From contig NZ_CP050831.1 of assembly GCF_012113595.1 (NCBI RefSeq), forward strand, positions 3,286,001-3,350,000: a DNA stretch of 64,000 bases, given 5' to 3'. Within the stretch, counting starts at the first letter, position 1. Each line of letters begins with the position of its first letter. The stretch comes from Bacteroides faecium (GTDB lineage: Bacteria; Bacteroidota; Bacteroidia; Bacteroidales; Bacteroidaceae). Shown piece by piece: positions 9,155-17,794 of the stretch. Under the pieces are notes generated by a model. It searched no databases. It saw only the letters and a list, made by a program, of their open reading frames with translations, and was not told the origin of the DNA. A program made the translations under genes and the position numbers.

Positions 9155-10729
9155 TTACCGTAAGTCGGTAATGGGTGCGGCGGAACAGGCATTGGGAGCC
9201 CGGATGCGCATGAAATGTGCCAGTGTAGGCGCGATATGTTCGATAGTTACAGGAGTCTGTATGATAGCCGGTTTCACCGAGTGACCGATGAAAATCAGCG
9301 GTGAAGGAATAAATGAATGGCGTACTACTTTGCTTTCGCTGCTGTTTTCGTCCACCATCGTCCAGCCGGGAAGGATGTCAATCACCAGGTCGCCCGAACG
9401 TTTGCGGTGGTATCCGTTACGTATCTTGTAAATCTCCGGTGTCCATGAACCCAGTAAAAGCCTGTTGGCGGAATATGCTTCGTTCACCCCGCTGAATTGC
9501 ATAAGGAATTCGGCGGACTTCTCTTGTACTTCCGTTAGGTTCAGTTGTTTTTGTTCCAGTAGCTTATGGTTGAGATAGATTTGCTGATTATGATACGTTT
9601 CCACATACTTGCCTTCGCCATAGGTAGCCATCAGGTACATATTCAACAAGGCTGCGCAACGGTTGAGGTAAAACTCTCCGCCGGGAATCTTATAAAGTCC
9701 CGAATCGGCCGATTCGCTGTCCGTATATCCGGTAGAGGTGACGAAAAGAAGTACATTTTGCAGACCTACTTTCTTGTCTAGCACTTCGAGCAGGTTGGCA
9801 ATGCTGCGGTCGAGACGTACATACGTATCTTGCATTTCCATGGCACATTCCTGTACGGATTTATGTGCATAGTTGCCGGCATAGTAAGTCAGTGCCAATA
9901 AGTCAGTAATATCATCCATGCCAATCGAACTTTTATTCAATGCTTCTTCGGCAAGCGCATTTACTTCATCGTTCACAAAAGGGCTGGTGATGAAACGTCG
10001 GTATTTATTGTTACGGTCGTCGTCAAATTTATATTTGAAAACCATATCCCGCCAATCTGGCAGGAAAGTGTACATTCCACGTGGGTAAATAGGTTCCCAG
10101 GTCATGTTTGCAATACGGAAATCAATGGCTTGACGGTCATTGTACTGGCTTGCCCACCAGGGAAATTCTCCGTAATAAGTGGTTCCGCTCCATTTTCCCG
10201 TGTTGGGATTTATCCAGAAAGCACCGTTCCCGGCATGTCCGGCGGCAAGAATAGCTGCGTCGCATTTGGGGGCGATGGCATATACGAGTCCTTTGCCTTG
10301 GGTAGCTATTTTGAGCTCGTCGGCAATGGTGGAAGTTAATAATTTGCTGGGCGAACACGTCTGGTCGGTATAGTAACCCATGAATGCCGTGTCGTCCGTG
10401 CTGTTGACGGGGCGCAGGGTAGACGCATCCATCCATCGTTTGGAAATGATTCCGTTCATGGATGGAGTCGTGCCGCTGTAAATGGCGGCTATAGCCGAAG
10501 AACGGTCTACACCGCTGAAAGTATATTGGGCATTATAGAATACTCTTCCCTCTTTCCAGAGACGCTTGAAGCCTTTCTCGCCGTAGAGTGACGAAAATGC
10601 TTCCAGATAGTCCGTACGCAGTTGGTCAATCGTCAATCCTACCACAAGTTTAGGGGCGGTAGGCAGCGACTGAGCTTGTAGCCCTGTGAAGGTAAGTACG
10701 GTGATAAGGGAAGTTAGTAGTCCTTTCAT
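9155..10729 (-). CDS. Alkaline-phosphatase-fold protein, probably catalytically dead
   Basis: Secreted member (signal peptide 1-20, cut after LQAQ) of the alkaline phosphatase/phosphodiesterase superfamily, 524 aa, closest in layout to PafA-type phosphatases. The first metal-ligand motif survives (GLTIDQLRTDYL, Asp35), as do SGTTPSMNGI and DTYVRLDRSI. The other metal ligands expected from PafA appear replaced: the TDYVGH motif reads TYYAGN (Tyr282, Asn286), TADHG reads TSTGY (331-335), and the late histidine motif reads FIPSP. The nucleophile region reads GVDRSSAIAAIYSG. The gene is intact, so a binding or structural role is more likely than hydrolysis. Its start codon overlaps the stop of the DUF4105 gene by one base, which points to translational coupling. 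Confidence 0.85.
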   Translation of the reverse strand: MKGLLTSLITVLTFTGLQAQSLPTAPKLVVGLTIDQLRTDYLEAFSSLYGEKGFKRLWKEGRVFYNAQYTFSGVDRSSAIAAIYSGTTPSMNGIISKRWMDASTLRPVNSTDDTAFMGYYTDQTCSPSKLLTSTIADELKIATQGKGLVYAIAPKCDAAILAAGHAGNGAFWINPNTGKWSGTTYYGEFPWWASQYNDRQAIDFRIANMTWEPIYPRGMYTFLPDWRDMVFKYKFDDDRNNKYRRFITSPFVNDEVNALAEEALNKSSIGMDDITDLLALTYYAGNYAHKSVQECAMEMQDTYVRLDRSIANLLEVLDKKVGLQNVLLFVTSTGYTDSESADSGLYKIPGGEFYLNRCAALLNMYLMATYGEGKYVETYHNQQIYLNHKLLEQKQLNLTEVQEKSAEFLMQFSGVNEAYSANRLLLGSWTPEIYKIRNGYHRKRSGDLVIDILPGWTMVDENSSESKVVRHSFIPSPLIFIGHSVKPAIIQTPVTIEHIAPTLAHFMRIRAPNACSAAPITDLR

Positions 10730-11916
10730 TATTTCTTTTTAGATGTCACTATTAAGTTGCTCGCTGAACGTATCAGCAAACAGAGTGCCAAAGGTACAAC
10801 AGCAAAGTCAAATCTCTGCGGAATTAGTGGAAAAAGCACTATAAAAAGTGTTAAAACGACTAGATTCAGGGTCAAATACCAACATTTCTTCCTTTTTCGG
10901 ACACAATAAATGATGTATGGAAGGAAAATAAGTTGTCCCGGATGAAAGACAAACAGCAAGAAATTGGAGCTGACAGCCGGATGCTCGGAGAAGAGGGCAA
11001 GAAAAGCAAGGACGCATCCCACGATACCTGCCGCGCCGAAGAGAAACAGGTCGATTCCCCATAATCCGGTTCTCCGCCGGATACCGTAGATGGTAGCGCC
11101 GGCTGTTAGTATAAATAATAGTAATGCGCATTGTAGCGGAGTGGGTATCCAACCGCTTTCATCCTCTTCGGGAGTCGCGTCTACGATCAATTCACTGGCT
11201 TCTGTAAGCGGACGCCGGATAGAGTCATTCTGAATCTGCGCTCCGGCGAAAGCGTCCATCAGATAAAAAGGTGCAAACATCATCTGCCGTTGCGTGATAG
11301 GTTGGTCTGCTTCGCTTCCGATACATAAATCAATGCCGAAACGTGCCCATGGATGCCCTTTACAATATTGATGTACAATGTCACGGAAAGAACGTGAACC
11401 GTCTTGCGGTTCTGTGGGGTAAATTACTTTGCCTGCAATGCTTTCCTCTATCTTGTCGCGAGGGCGGGTCGCACAATTATCGTAAAAGAAATTATAACGG
11501 TACACCCGGTTTTCGGGACGGTAATTATCTTGTAGCAATTGGATTAATTTGATTTTCTCTTCATTGGTCAGGTTTAAAGTCTGCTGCCATACGCTGCGGT
11601 TAAAGAATGCGTATTCTCCTGCAAAATGGGGGTAGTCGACAACTCCTAGTCGGTAGTCTGTTTCTCCAAGAGAGAAGCGGAGTTCGAAATTAGGGACGTC
11701 GAAACTGAATAATCCGTAATTGAATACGACATCAATCCCTTGTGAGGGATTTTCGTAACGAATAGCGGTGTGTCCGAACAAGGTGTATATTATTTCTCCG
11801 GGCGCACAAGTCAGTAGGCTGAGACGGATGGAGTCATTGCTGTTGGCGGTTGTTTGTCCGAAGGGCAGGAGCAACAGGCAAAAAGAAAAAACTATATGTA
11901 AAAAAGACCGTTTCAT
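10729..11916 (-). CDS. DUF4105 membrane protein, candidate lipoprotein N-acyltransferase (Lnb-type)
   Basis: 395 aa with the start placed at 11916: signal peptide MKRSFLHIVF...QTTAN, a periplasmic DUF4105 domain (about 25-260) with FGHTAIRY and YNFFYDNCATRPRDKI, whose His and Cys suit an NlpC/P60-like catalytic pair, and five membrane segments at the C-terminus. As I recall, the lipoprotein N-acyltransferase of Bacteroides belongs to this family; that link is from memory. An in-frame start at 12174 would run through ladder repeat B and upstream of the -7 box at 11942-11949, so I reject it. The gene is joined to the phosphatase-fold gene downstream by a one-base stop/start overlap, near secA. 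Confidence 0.8.
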   Translation of the reverse strand: MKRSFLHIVFSFCLLLLPFGQTTANSNDSIRLSLLTCAPGEIIYTLFGHTAIRYENPSQGIDVVFNYGLFSFDVPNFELRFSLGETDYRLGVVDYPHFAGEYAFFNRSVWQQTLNLTNEEKIKLIQLLQDNYRPENRVYRYNFFYDNCATRPRDKIEESIAGKVIYPTEPQDGSRSFRDIVHQYCKGHPWARFGIDLCIGSEADQPITQRQMMFAPFYLMDAFAGAQIQNDSIRRPLTEASELIVDATPEEDESGWIPTPLQCALLLFILTAGATIYGIRRRTGLWGIDLFLFGAAGIVGCVLAFLALFSEHPAVSSNFLLFVFHPGQLIFLPYIIYCVRKRKKCWYLTLNLVVLTLFIVLFPLIPQRFDFAVVPLALCLLIRSASNLIVTSKKK

Positions 11917-11941
11917 TAGTAGGCTCGTTTTATTTTGGCAG

Positions 11942-11949
11942 CGAATATA
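11942..11949 (-). promoter_or_regulatory. -7 box of the DUF4105 gene
   Basis: Minus-strand TATATTCG (TAnnTTYG) lies 25 bases before the ATG at 11916 and supports that start. Confidence 0.5.
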
Positions 11950-11971
11950 CGAAGATTTGTTGGATTCGGGA

Positions 11972-12059
11972 AACAGAGCGTCTGTTTTATCTGAATAGAG
12001 CCTCTGTTTGGGTGAAATAGAGCCTTCGTTTGGGGTAAATAGACGCTCTGTTTGAGCCA
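11972..12059. repeat. 22-bp palindrome ladder B
   Basis: Four units start at 11972, 11994, 12016 and 12038, exactly 22 bases each, of the form AAyAGA-GCC-TCTGTTT; the first is nearly self-complementary, and the first and last are reverse complements of each other but for one base. It lies in the 412-base divergent gap (11917-12328) between the DUF4105 gene and coaX. The rest of that gap is AT-rich with only the two promoters. Confidence 0.75.
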
Positions 12060-12297
12060 AAAAAACATTTGAAAGCCGAGCCATAAAAAGAGCCACCCTT
12101 TTATGTGAATAATTGTTTGTAAATAAGCGTGTTATGAGGCTGTTGAAAAACAAGGCGAGCCACCAGGCGAACATATATAAATACTAAATATAATAATCTA
12201 TATAAATATTGTTCGAGCGACACACTTTTTCTGTGTTGATAAGGTAAAAAAAAGAAGATAATTGGGGCTGTATGCTTCATCTTCTCTTTTTTTACTT

Positions 12298-12305
12298 TAC
12301 CTTTG
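12298..12305 (+). promoter_or_regulatory. -7 box of coaX
   Basis: TACCTTTG matches TAnnTTTG. It lies downstream of an upstream in-frame ATG (12272) and 23 bases before the TTG at 12329, so it decides the start. Confidence 0.65.
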
Positions 12306-12328
12306 CGCCCGCTAAAGATGAAAATGCA

Positions 12329-13060
12329 TTGAACTTAATTATCGACATAGGGAATACAATGGCGAAAGTCGCCCTCTTCAATAATGGGGAGATGGTGGAA
12401 GTGTTGACTGAATCCAATCAATCATTGGATTGTCTGAAAACACTTTGTTCCAAATACCCGATAGAGCAGGGGATTGTGGCTACTGTTATTGATTTGAGTG
12501 AGCGGATACTTGCCGATTTGGCAGCTTTGCCGTTTCCTTTGCTGTGGCTCAACTACAAAACGCCCTTACCGGTGGTCAACTTGTACGAGACTCCCGAAAC
12601 ATTGGGATACGACCGTATGGCTGCTGTGATAGGTGCTAATGAGCAGTTTCCCCACAACGATATATTAGTCATTGACGCAGGGACTTGTATCACTTATGAA
12701 TTTATTGACTCGAAAGGGCAGTATCATGGTGGTAATATTTCTCCCGGCATGCAGATGCGCTTCAAGGCACTTCACCAGTTTACCGGACGCTTGCCCATGG
12801 TAGATACCAACGGGCGTAAACTTCCGATGGGACGGGACACCGAAACCGCTATACGCGCCGGAGTGTTGAAAGGCATGGAATACGAAATTTCAGGTTATAT
12901 TGAGTCTATGAAGCATAAATATCCTGAACTTTTGGTTTTTTTAACGGGCGGAGATGATTTTTCTTTTGATAGCAGCGCAAAAAGTGTCATCTTTGCAGAT
13001 AGATTTTTAGTGTTGAAAGGATTAAATAGAATTTTAAACTATAATAATGGTAGGATTTAA
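12329..13060 (+). CDS. coaX: Type III pantothenate kinase CoaX
   Basis: Phosphorylates pantothenate, the first step of coenzyme A synthesis, in the cytoplasm. 243 aa from a TTG start. The N-terminal LNLIIDIGNTMAKVALF holds the phosphate-binding DIGNT motif; the substrate and metal motifs follow as LGYDRMAAVIGA, VIDAGTCITYE and GGNISPGMQMR. Upstream ATG 12272 would precede the promoter and add 19 residues not found in the family, so I use TTG. It overlaps the next gene by 14 bases and leads a plus-strand run of envelope genes. Confidence 0.93.
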   Translation: MNLIIDIGNTMAKVALFNNGEMVEVLTESNQSLDCLKTLCSKYPIEQGIVATVIDLSERILADLAALPFPLLWLNYKTPLPVVNLYETPETLGYDRMAAVIGANEQFPHNDILVIDAGTCITYEFIDSKGQYHGGNISPGMQMRFKALHQFTGRLPMVDTNGRKLPMGRDTETAIRAGVLKGMEYEISGYIESMKHKYPELLVFLTGGDDFSFDSSAKSVIFADRFLVLKGLNRILNYNNGRI

Positions 13061-14318
13061 ACACACACTATGTGCGCTTTTGCTCACGATGGTTACCGGA
13101 GTGGCAATCGCTCAAAATAATACAAACTCTCCTTATACACGATATGGCTATGGCGACTTGTCCGATCAGAGTTTCGGGAATAGCAAGGCGATGGGGGGGA
13201 TTGCTTTCGGACTCCGGGATGGAGCACAGATCAATCCTTTGAATCCTGCTTCGTATACAGCCATTGATTCGTTGACTTTCCTGTTTGAAGGGGGCGTCAG
13301 TCTGCAAAATATGAATGTTAGTGGTGGCGGTGTAAAACTGAACGCCAAGAACTCTAGTTTCGACTACTTGGCCATGCAGTTTCGTCTGCATCCAAGGGTA
13401 GCGATGAGTGTAGGTTTGTTGCCATTCTCTAATGTGGGATACAGTGTGTCTGATAGTAAAACTGAAAACGGAGTCGGTCAGACCCGGAGTTTTACAGGAG
13501 ATGGGGGATTGCACCAGCTTTATGGTGGTATCGGTGTGAAAGTACTAAAGAATCTTTCGCTGGGAGTGAATGCTTCTTATTTTTGGGGTGATATAACCCG
13601 TACACGGACTATTCTTTATCCCGGGACATCGGAATCTTACTCTTATATACAGCAGATAGGGGTATCTGTTTCGGACTATAAACTGGATTTCGGTGCACAA
13701 TATACGCAGGAATTAAGTAAAAAACATTCAGTGACAATTGGAGCAGTCTTTTCTCCAAAACATAAGCTGAATAATGATTATACTATAACGACACAAGCTA
13801 GTACAACTAACAGTCATGATTTGGATGCTACGCTGGAACTTCCGAACATGTTCGGAGTCGGTTTTACATACAATTATGACAAACGGTTGACAGTCGGTGT
13901 GGATTATAGTTTGCAACAATGGTCTAAGGCAAAATTCGGTGTAGCTACCGCAGATGATGCTACACGTACAGAATTTGAGGAAACTTATGCTTATAATGAC
14001 CGTCATAAAATCTCAGTGGGTGCGGAATACATTCCTAATTTAATAGGACGTTCTTACCTATCCCACATCAAATACCGTCTGGGAGCTTATTATACGACTC
14101 CATATTATAAGATTGACGGTAAAAAGGCTGCCCGCGAATATGGCGTAACTGCCGGTTTCGGTTTGCCTGTACCCCGTTCACGTTCTATCCTTAGCATCAG
14201 CGGACAGTTTGTCCGTGTAAGTGGACAGGAAACGAATTTTGTGAACGAAAATATCTTCCGTGTGAGTATCGGATTGACGTTCAACGAACGTTGGTTCTTC
14301 AAACGCAGGGTAGAATAA
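13047..14318 (+). CDS. Outer membrane beta-barrel protein (FadL/OmpP1-like fold)
   Basis: 423 aa with a signal peptide (cut near AIAQ, residue 23). The mature part begins NNTNSPYTRYGYGDLSDQ and is made of alternating strands rich in Gly, Tyr and Ser (GVNASYFWGDITRTR, VGVDYSLQQWSKAKFG), ending in an aromatic barrel strand, RVSIGLTFNERWFF. That pattern suits a barrel of the FadL/OmpP1 type, possibly for uptake of a hydrophobic compound; the substrate is unknown. It overlaps coaX by 14 bases and lies 63 bases before the TPR gene. The family call is inference from the pattern. Confidence 0.75.
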   Translation: MVGFKHTLCALLLTMVTGVAIAQNNTNSPYTRYGYGDLSDQSFGNSKAMGGIAFGLRDGAQINPLNPASYTAIDSLTFLFEGGVSLQNMNVSGGGVKLNAKNSSFDYLAMQFRLHPRVAMSVGLLPFSNVGYSVSDSKTENGVGQTRSFTGDGGLHQLYGGIGVKVLKNLSLGVNASYFWGDITRTRTILYPGTSESYSYIQQIGVSVSDYKLDFGAQYTQELSKKHSVTIGAVFSPKHKLNNDYTITTQASTTNSHDLDATLELPNMFGVGFTYNYDKRLTVGVDYSLQQWSKAKFGVATADDATRTEFEETYAYNDRHKISVGAEYIPNLIGRSYLSHIKYRLGAYYTTPYYKIDGKKAAREYGVTAGFGLPVPRSRSILSISGQFVRVSGQETNFVNENIFRVSIGLTFNERWFFKRRVE

Positions 14319-14381
14319 TTAAGTTGAAACAAAGTGAGAGAGAATAGACGACTTTATAATAACAACTAAAATTTAAATACA

Positions 14382-15707
14382 ATGAAGATTAAAACGCTTG
14401 TGGCTATGTTGGTCCTTTCAGCAGGGGCAACCACTGCAATAGCACAGGATGCGTCTAACTGTAATTCAAACAGTAGTATTTCGCATGAAGCTGTGCGTGC
14501 AGGTAATTTTAAAGATGCGTATACTCCTTGGAAAGCTGTGTTGGAAAACTGTCCGACACTTCGTTTCTATACCTTTACTGACGGATATAAAATTCTGAAA
14601 GGCTTGATGGCACAAATCAAGGACAAGAATAATCCGGAATACAAGAAATATTTTGATGAACTGATGAATACGCACGATTTGCGTATCAAGTACACTGATG
14701 AATTCCTCGCTAAAGGTACAAAAGTATCTTCTGCTGACGAAGCACTGGGTATCAAAGCTGTAGACTATATCGCTTTGGCTCCGAAAATTGACGTTAATCA
14801 GGCTTATCAATGGTTGAGCCAGTCAGTTAACGCAGTGAAAGCCGAATCGGCTGCTGCTACTATCTTCTATTTCCTGCAAATGTCATTGGATAAACTGAAA
14901 GCAGATCCTAGCCATAAGGAACAATTCATCCAGGATTATCTGGCCGCTTCCGAATATGCTGATGCTGCTATTGCTGCTGAAACTAGCGAAGCGAAGAAGA
15001 AAAACCTGCAAGGTATCAAAGACAATCTGGTTGCTCTGTTTGTAAACAGTGGTACTGCTGATTGCGAATCATTGCAAGGTATCTATGGCCCGAAAGTGGA
15101 AGCTAACCAAACAGATTTGGAATACTTGAAGAAAGTTATCGACATCATGAAAATGATGAAATGTACTGAAAGCGAAGCTTACCAGCAGGCTGCTTATTAT
15201 TCATACAAGATAGAGCCGACTGCAGAAGCTGCTACCGGATGTGCTTACCAGGCATTCAAGAAGGGTGATATTGACGGTGCTGTGAAGTTCTTTGATGAAG
15301 CAGTGAATCTGGAAACAGACAATGTGGCGAAAGCTGAAAAAGCATATGCTGCTGCTGCCGTATTGGCTTCTGCCAAAAAACTGTCTCAGGCTAGAGCTTA
15401 CTGCCAGAAAGCTATCGGTTTCAACGAAAACTACGGTGCTCCTTACATCCTGATTGCTAATCTTTATGCAATGAGTCCTAACTGGAGCGACGAAAACGCT
15501 TTGAACAAGTGTACCTATTTTGCAGTAATCGACAAATTACAACGTGCAAAACAAGTAGACCCAAGTGTAGCTGAAGAAGCAAACAAATTAATTGGCAGAT
15601 ATTCAGGTCATACTCCGCAAGCTAAGGACCTTTTCATGTTAGGTTACAAGCAAGGCGACCGCATCACTATCGGCGGTTGGATCGGAGAGACTACAACGAT
15701 TAGATAA
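14382..15707 (+). CDS. Periplasmic tetratricopeptide repeat protein, 441 aa
   Basis: Secreted (signal peptide MKIKTLVAML...TAIAQ, cut near residue 22) protein made largely of helical repeats. Clear TPR units are seen around 285-375 (AYQAFKKGDIDGAVKFFDEAVNL, AYAAAAVLASAKKLSQARAYCQKAIG). Conserved cysteines occur in the mature part (NCNSN, ENCP, ADCES). Codon use looks highly optimised, which suggests strong expression. It lies between a barrel protein and lptC, so a scaffold role in outer membrane biogenesis is plausible but not shown. Confidence 0.85.
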   Translation: MKIKTLVAMLVLSAGATTAIAQDASNCNSNSSISHEAVRAGNFKDAYTPWKAVLENCPTLRFYTFTDGYKILKGLMAQIKDKNNPEYKKYFDELMNTHDLRIKYTDEFLAKGTKVSSADEALGIKAVDYIALAPKIDVNQAYQWLSQSVNAVKAESAAATIFYFLQMSLDKLKADPSHKEQFIQDYLAASEYADAAIAAETSEAKKKNLQGIKDNLVALFVNSGTADCESLQGIYGPKVEANQTDLEYLKKVIDIMKMMKCTESEAYQQAAYYSYKIEPTAEAATGCAYQAFKKGDIDGAVKFFDEAVNLETDNVAKAEKAYAAAAVLASAKKLSQARAYCQKAIGFNENYGAPYILIANLYAMSPNWSDENALNKCTYFAVIDKLQRAKQVDPSVAEEANKLIGRYSGHTPQAKDLFMLGYKQGDRITIGGWIGETTTIR

Positions 15708-15711
15708 ATGT

Positions 15712-16365
15712 ATGTTGCGAAAACGAAGTAAACGTTTGTTGCATAAAAGCATGAGCATAACAATTGTCCTTGGGACAATTGTTATGCTTCTTTTATTTCC
15801 CTCATGCGGCGGTAAGACGAAAGCGGTGGGTGAGGCTATCACCGAACGCGATTCTCTTCCCGTAATGCAGACATTAGGGGTCACTACCCTTATATCCGAT
15901 TCTGGAGTGACACGTTACAGGGTGAATACGGAAGCGTGGGATGTTTATGACCGCAAGAAACCTTCTTATTGGGCATTTGAAAAAGGAGTATATCTCGAAC
16001 AGTTCGACTCTATCTTTCATGTAGAAGCCAGTATCAAAGCGGATACTGCCTATTACTATGACAAAGAAAGGCTTTGGAAGCTGATAGGGAACGTAGATAT
16101 ACAAAACCGGAAAGGCGAACGGTTTAATACGGAACTGCTCTATTGGAATGAAGCCACCCAGAAAGTGTATTCCGACAAGTTCATTCGTATCCAACAACCT
16201 GACAGGATTATCACCGGACATGGCTTCGACTCCAACCAACAAATGACTGTTTATACCATTCATAATATAGAAGGTATTTTCTATGTGGACGATGAAGCGG
16301 GTGGTCCGCCCCAACCGGAAACAAAAGCACTGCCGGATTCTGTGAATAAAGATGCTGCGAAATAG
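15712..16365 (+). CDS. lptC: LPS export protein LptC
   Basis: Periplasmic, membrane-attached bridge component that passes lipopolysaccharide from the LptB2FG transporter to LptA. 217 aa. After a short basic leader the N-terminus reads MSITIVLGTIVMLLLFPSCGG; the FPSC lipobox suggests a lipoprotein anchor. The LptC fold follows at about 75-190 (YWAFEKGVYLEQFD, ADTAYYYDKERLWKLIGNVDI, KVYSDKFIRIQQPDRIITGHG). The start is either 15712 or an internal ATG at 15751, which would give a more usual signal peptide. A strong hairpin with a U-rich tail lies inside the start of the coding region (15755-15801). Four bases separate the upstream stop from ATG 15712. Confidence 0.88.
   Translation: MLRKRSKRLLHKSMSITIVLGTIVMLLLFPSCGGKTKAVGEAITERDSLPVMQTLGVTTLISDSGVTRYRVNTEAWDVYDRKKPSYWAFEKGVYLEQFDSIFHVEASIKADTAYYYDKERLWKLIGNVDIQNRKGERFNTELLYWNEATQKVYSDKFIRIQQPDRIITGHGFDSNQQMTVYTIHNIEGIFYVDDEAGGPPQPETKALPDSVNKDAAK
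15755..15801 (+). terminator. Terminator-like hairpin inside the lptC start
   Basis: A perfect 15-bp stem (15755-15769 with 15773-15787) with a 3-base loop, followed by TTCTTTTATTT. It lies about 50 bases after the TPR gene's stop but encodes the LptC membrane segment, so it may work as an attenuator. Confidence 0.55.
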
Positions 16366-16418
16366 GCGAAGTAATATCAATTGTACCTCGTAAATCGTCT
16401 AATCGTAAATCAAAACTT

Positions 16419-17675
16419 ATGAATATTTATATCTCTCTAATAATCACCATGGTCTTCTCCGCTTTCTTTTCAGGAATGGAGATTGCCTTTGTCTCGGTAG
16501 ACAAACTGCGTTTTGAAATGGAACGTAAAGGGGGAATCACCTCTCGTATTCTATCTATCTTTTTCAGGAATCCGAATGAATTTATCTCTACCATGTTGGT
16601 GGGGAATAATATAGCTTTGGTAATCTACGGTATCCTGATGGCGCAAGTCATCGGTGACAACCTGTTGGCGGGATTCATTGACAACCACTTCCTTATGGTG
16701 CTGGCGCAGACTATTATTTCTACCTTGATTATATTGGTGACGGGAGAGTTCTTGCCGAAAACATTGTTCAAAATCAATCCAAATCTGGTTTTGAATGTCT
16801 TTGCCGTTCCGCTTATTGTTTGTTATGTCATTTTGTATCCTATATCGAAGTTTGCTTCCGGTGTATCCTGTCTGTTCCTTCGTCTTTTCGGAATGAAAGT
16901 GAACAAGGATGCGTCCGACATTGCTTTTGGGAAAGTCGACCTGGATTACTTCGTACAAAGTAGTATTGACAATGCCGAGAATGAAGAAGAGCTGGATACG
17001 GAAGTGAAAATCTTTCAGAATGCGCTTGATTTCTCGAATATAAAAATCCGTGACTGTATCGTTCCGCGCACGGAAGTGGTGGCTGTTGACCTGACCACTT
17101 CGCTGGACGAACTGAAAAGTCGATTTATAGAGTCCGGTATATCCAAGGTTATCGTATATGACGGAAATATCGACAATGTGGTCGGTTATATCCATTCGTC
17201 GGAAATGTTCCGTGCTCCGAAGAACTGGCATGATAATGTGAAACAGGTGCCGATTGTGCCTGAAACGATGTCCGCCCACAAATTGATGAAGCTGTTCATG
17301 CAGCAGAAGAAAACGATTGCCGTGGTGGTGGACGAATTTGGCGGGACGTCCGGTATTGTATCGCTGGAAGATTTGGTAGAAGAAATTTTCGGTGATATAG
17401 AAGACGAACACGACAATACTTCCTATATCTGCAAGCAGATTGAGGAACATGAGTATGTGTTGTCCGCCCGTTTGGAAATAGAGAAAGTGAATGAAACATT
17501 CGGGCTGGATTTGCCCGAATCAGACGAATATCTGACGGTGGGCGGGTTGATTCTTAACCAATATCAGAGTTTCCCGAAGTTGCATGAAATCATTCAGGTA
17601 GGGCGCTATCAGTTCAAGATAATCAAGGTCACAGCGACAAAAATAGAACTTGTGCGCTTGAAAGTCTTGGAATAA
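16419..17675 (+). CDS. CNNM/HlyC-CorC family membrane protein
   Basis: Inner membrane protein of the DUF21-CBS-CorC class (often called hemolysin family), linked to magnesium or cation homeostasis. 418 aa. The N-terminal CNNM domain has membrane segments at about 3-22, 60-80, 90-112 and 122-145 with the family motif SAFFSGMEIAF. Two CBS domains cover about 195-320 (VPRTEVVAVDL, KKTIAVVVDEFGGTSGIVSLEDLVEEIFGDI) and a CorC_HlyC domain ends the protein (LSARLEIEKVNE). A gap of 53 bases separates it from lptC. The function is from the family only. Confidence 0.9.
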   Translation: MNIYISLIITMVFSAFFSGMEIAFVSVDKLRFEMERKGGITSRILSIFFRNPNEFISTMLVGNNIALVIYGILMAQVIGDNLLAGFIDNHFLMVLAQTIISTLIILVTGEFLPKTLFKINPNLVLNVFAVPLIVCYVILYPISKFASGVSCLFLRLFGMKVNKDASDIAFGKVDLDYFVQSSIDNAENEEELDTEVKIFQNALDFSNIKIRDCIVPRTEVVAVDLTTSLDELKSRFIESGISKVIVYDGNIDNVVGYIHSSEMFRAPKNWHDNVKQVPIVPETMSAHKLMKLFMQQKKTIAVVVDEFGGTSGIVSLEDLVEEIFGDIEDEHDNTSYICKQIEEHEYVLSARLEIEKVNETFGLDLPESDEYLTVGGLILNQYQSFPKLHEIIQVGRYQFKIIKVTATKIELVRLKVLE

Positions 17676-17730
17676 TAGCGATAATCAAGAAATTTTTGGC
17701 TAATAAATAGATGCATATTAGCATTTTTTG

Positions 17731-17738
17731 TATCTTCG
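17731..17738 (+). promoter_or_regulatory. Candidate -7 box for the PpiD-like gene
   Basis: TATCTTCG fits TAnnTTYG, 56 bases before the ATG. It would let the highly expressed foldase be transcribed separately from the upstream run. Confidence 0.45.
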
Positions 17739-17794
17739 TGCGCTAAAACGACAAAAGAAAGAAATAATAATAAACATAAATCGTATTAATCAAA

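Noticed and set aside
11917..12174. N-terminal extension of the DUF4105 protein to 481 aa
   Set aside because: It crosses a 22-bp repeat ladder and lies upstream of the -7 box; ATG 11916 gives a normal signal peptide.
12272..12328. Upstream ATG start for coaX
   Set aside because: The -7 box at 12298-12305 lies inside this extension, and the extra residues are absent from the family as I know it.
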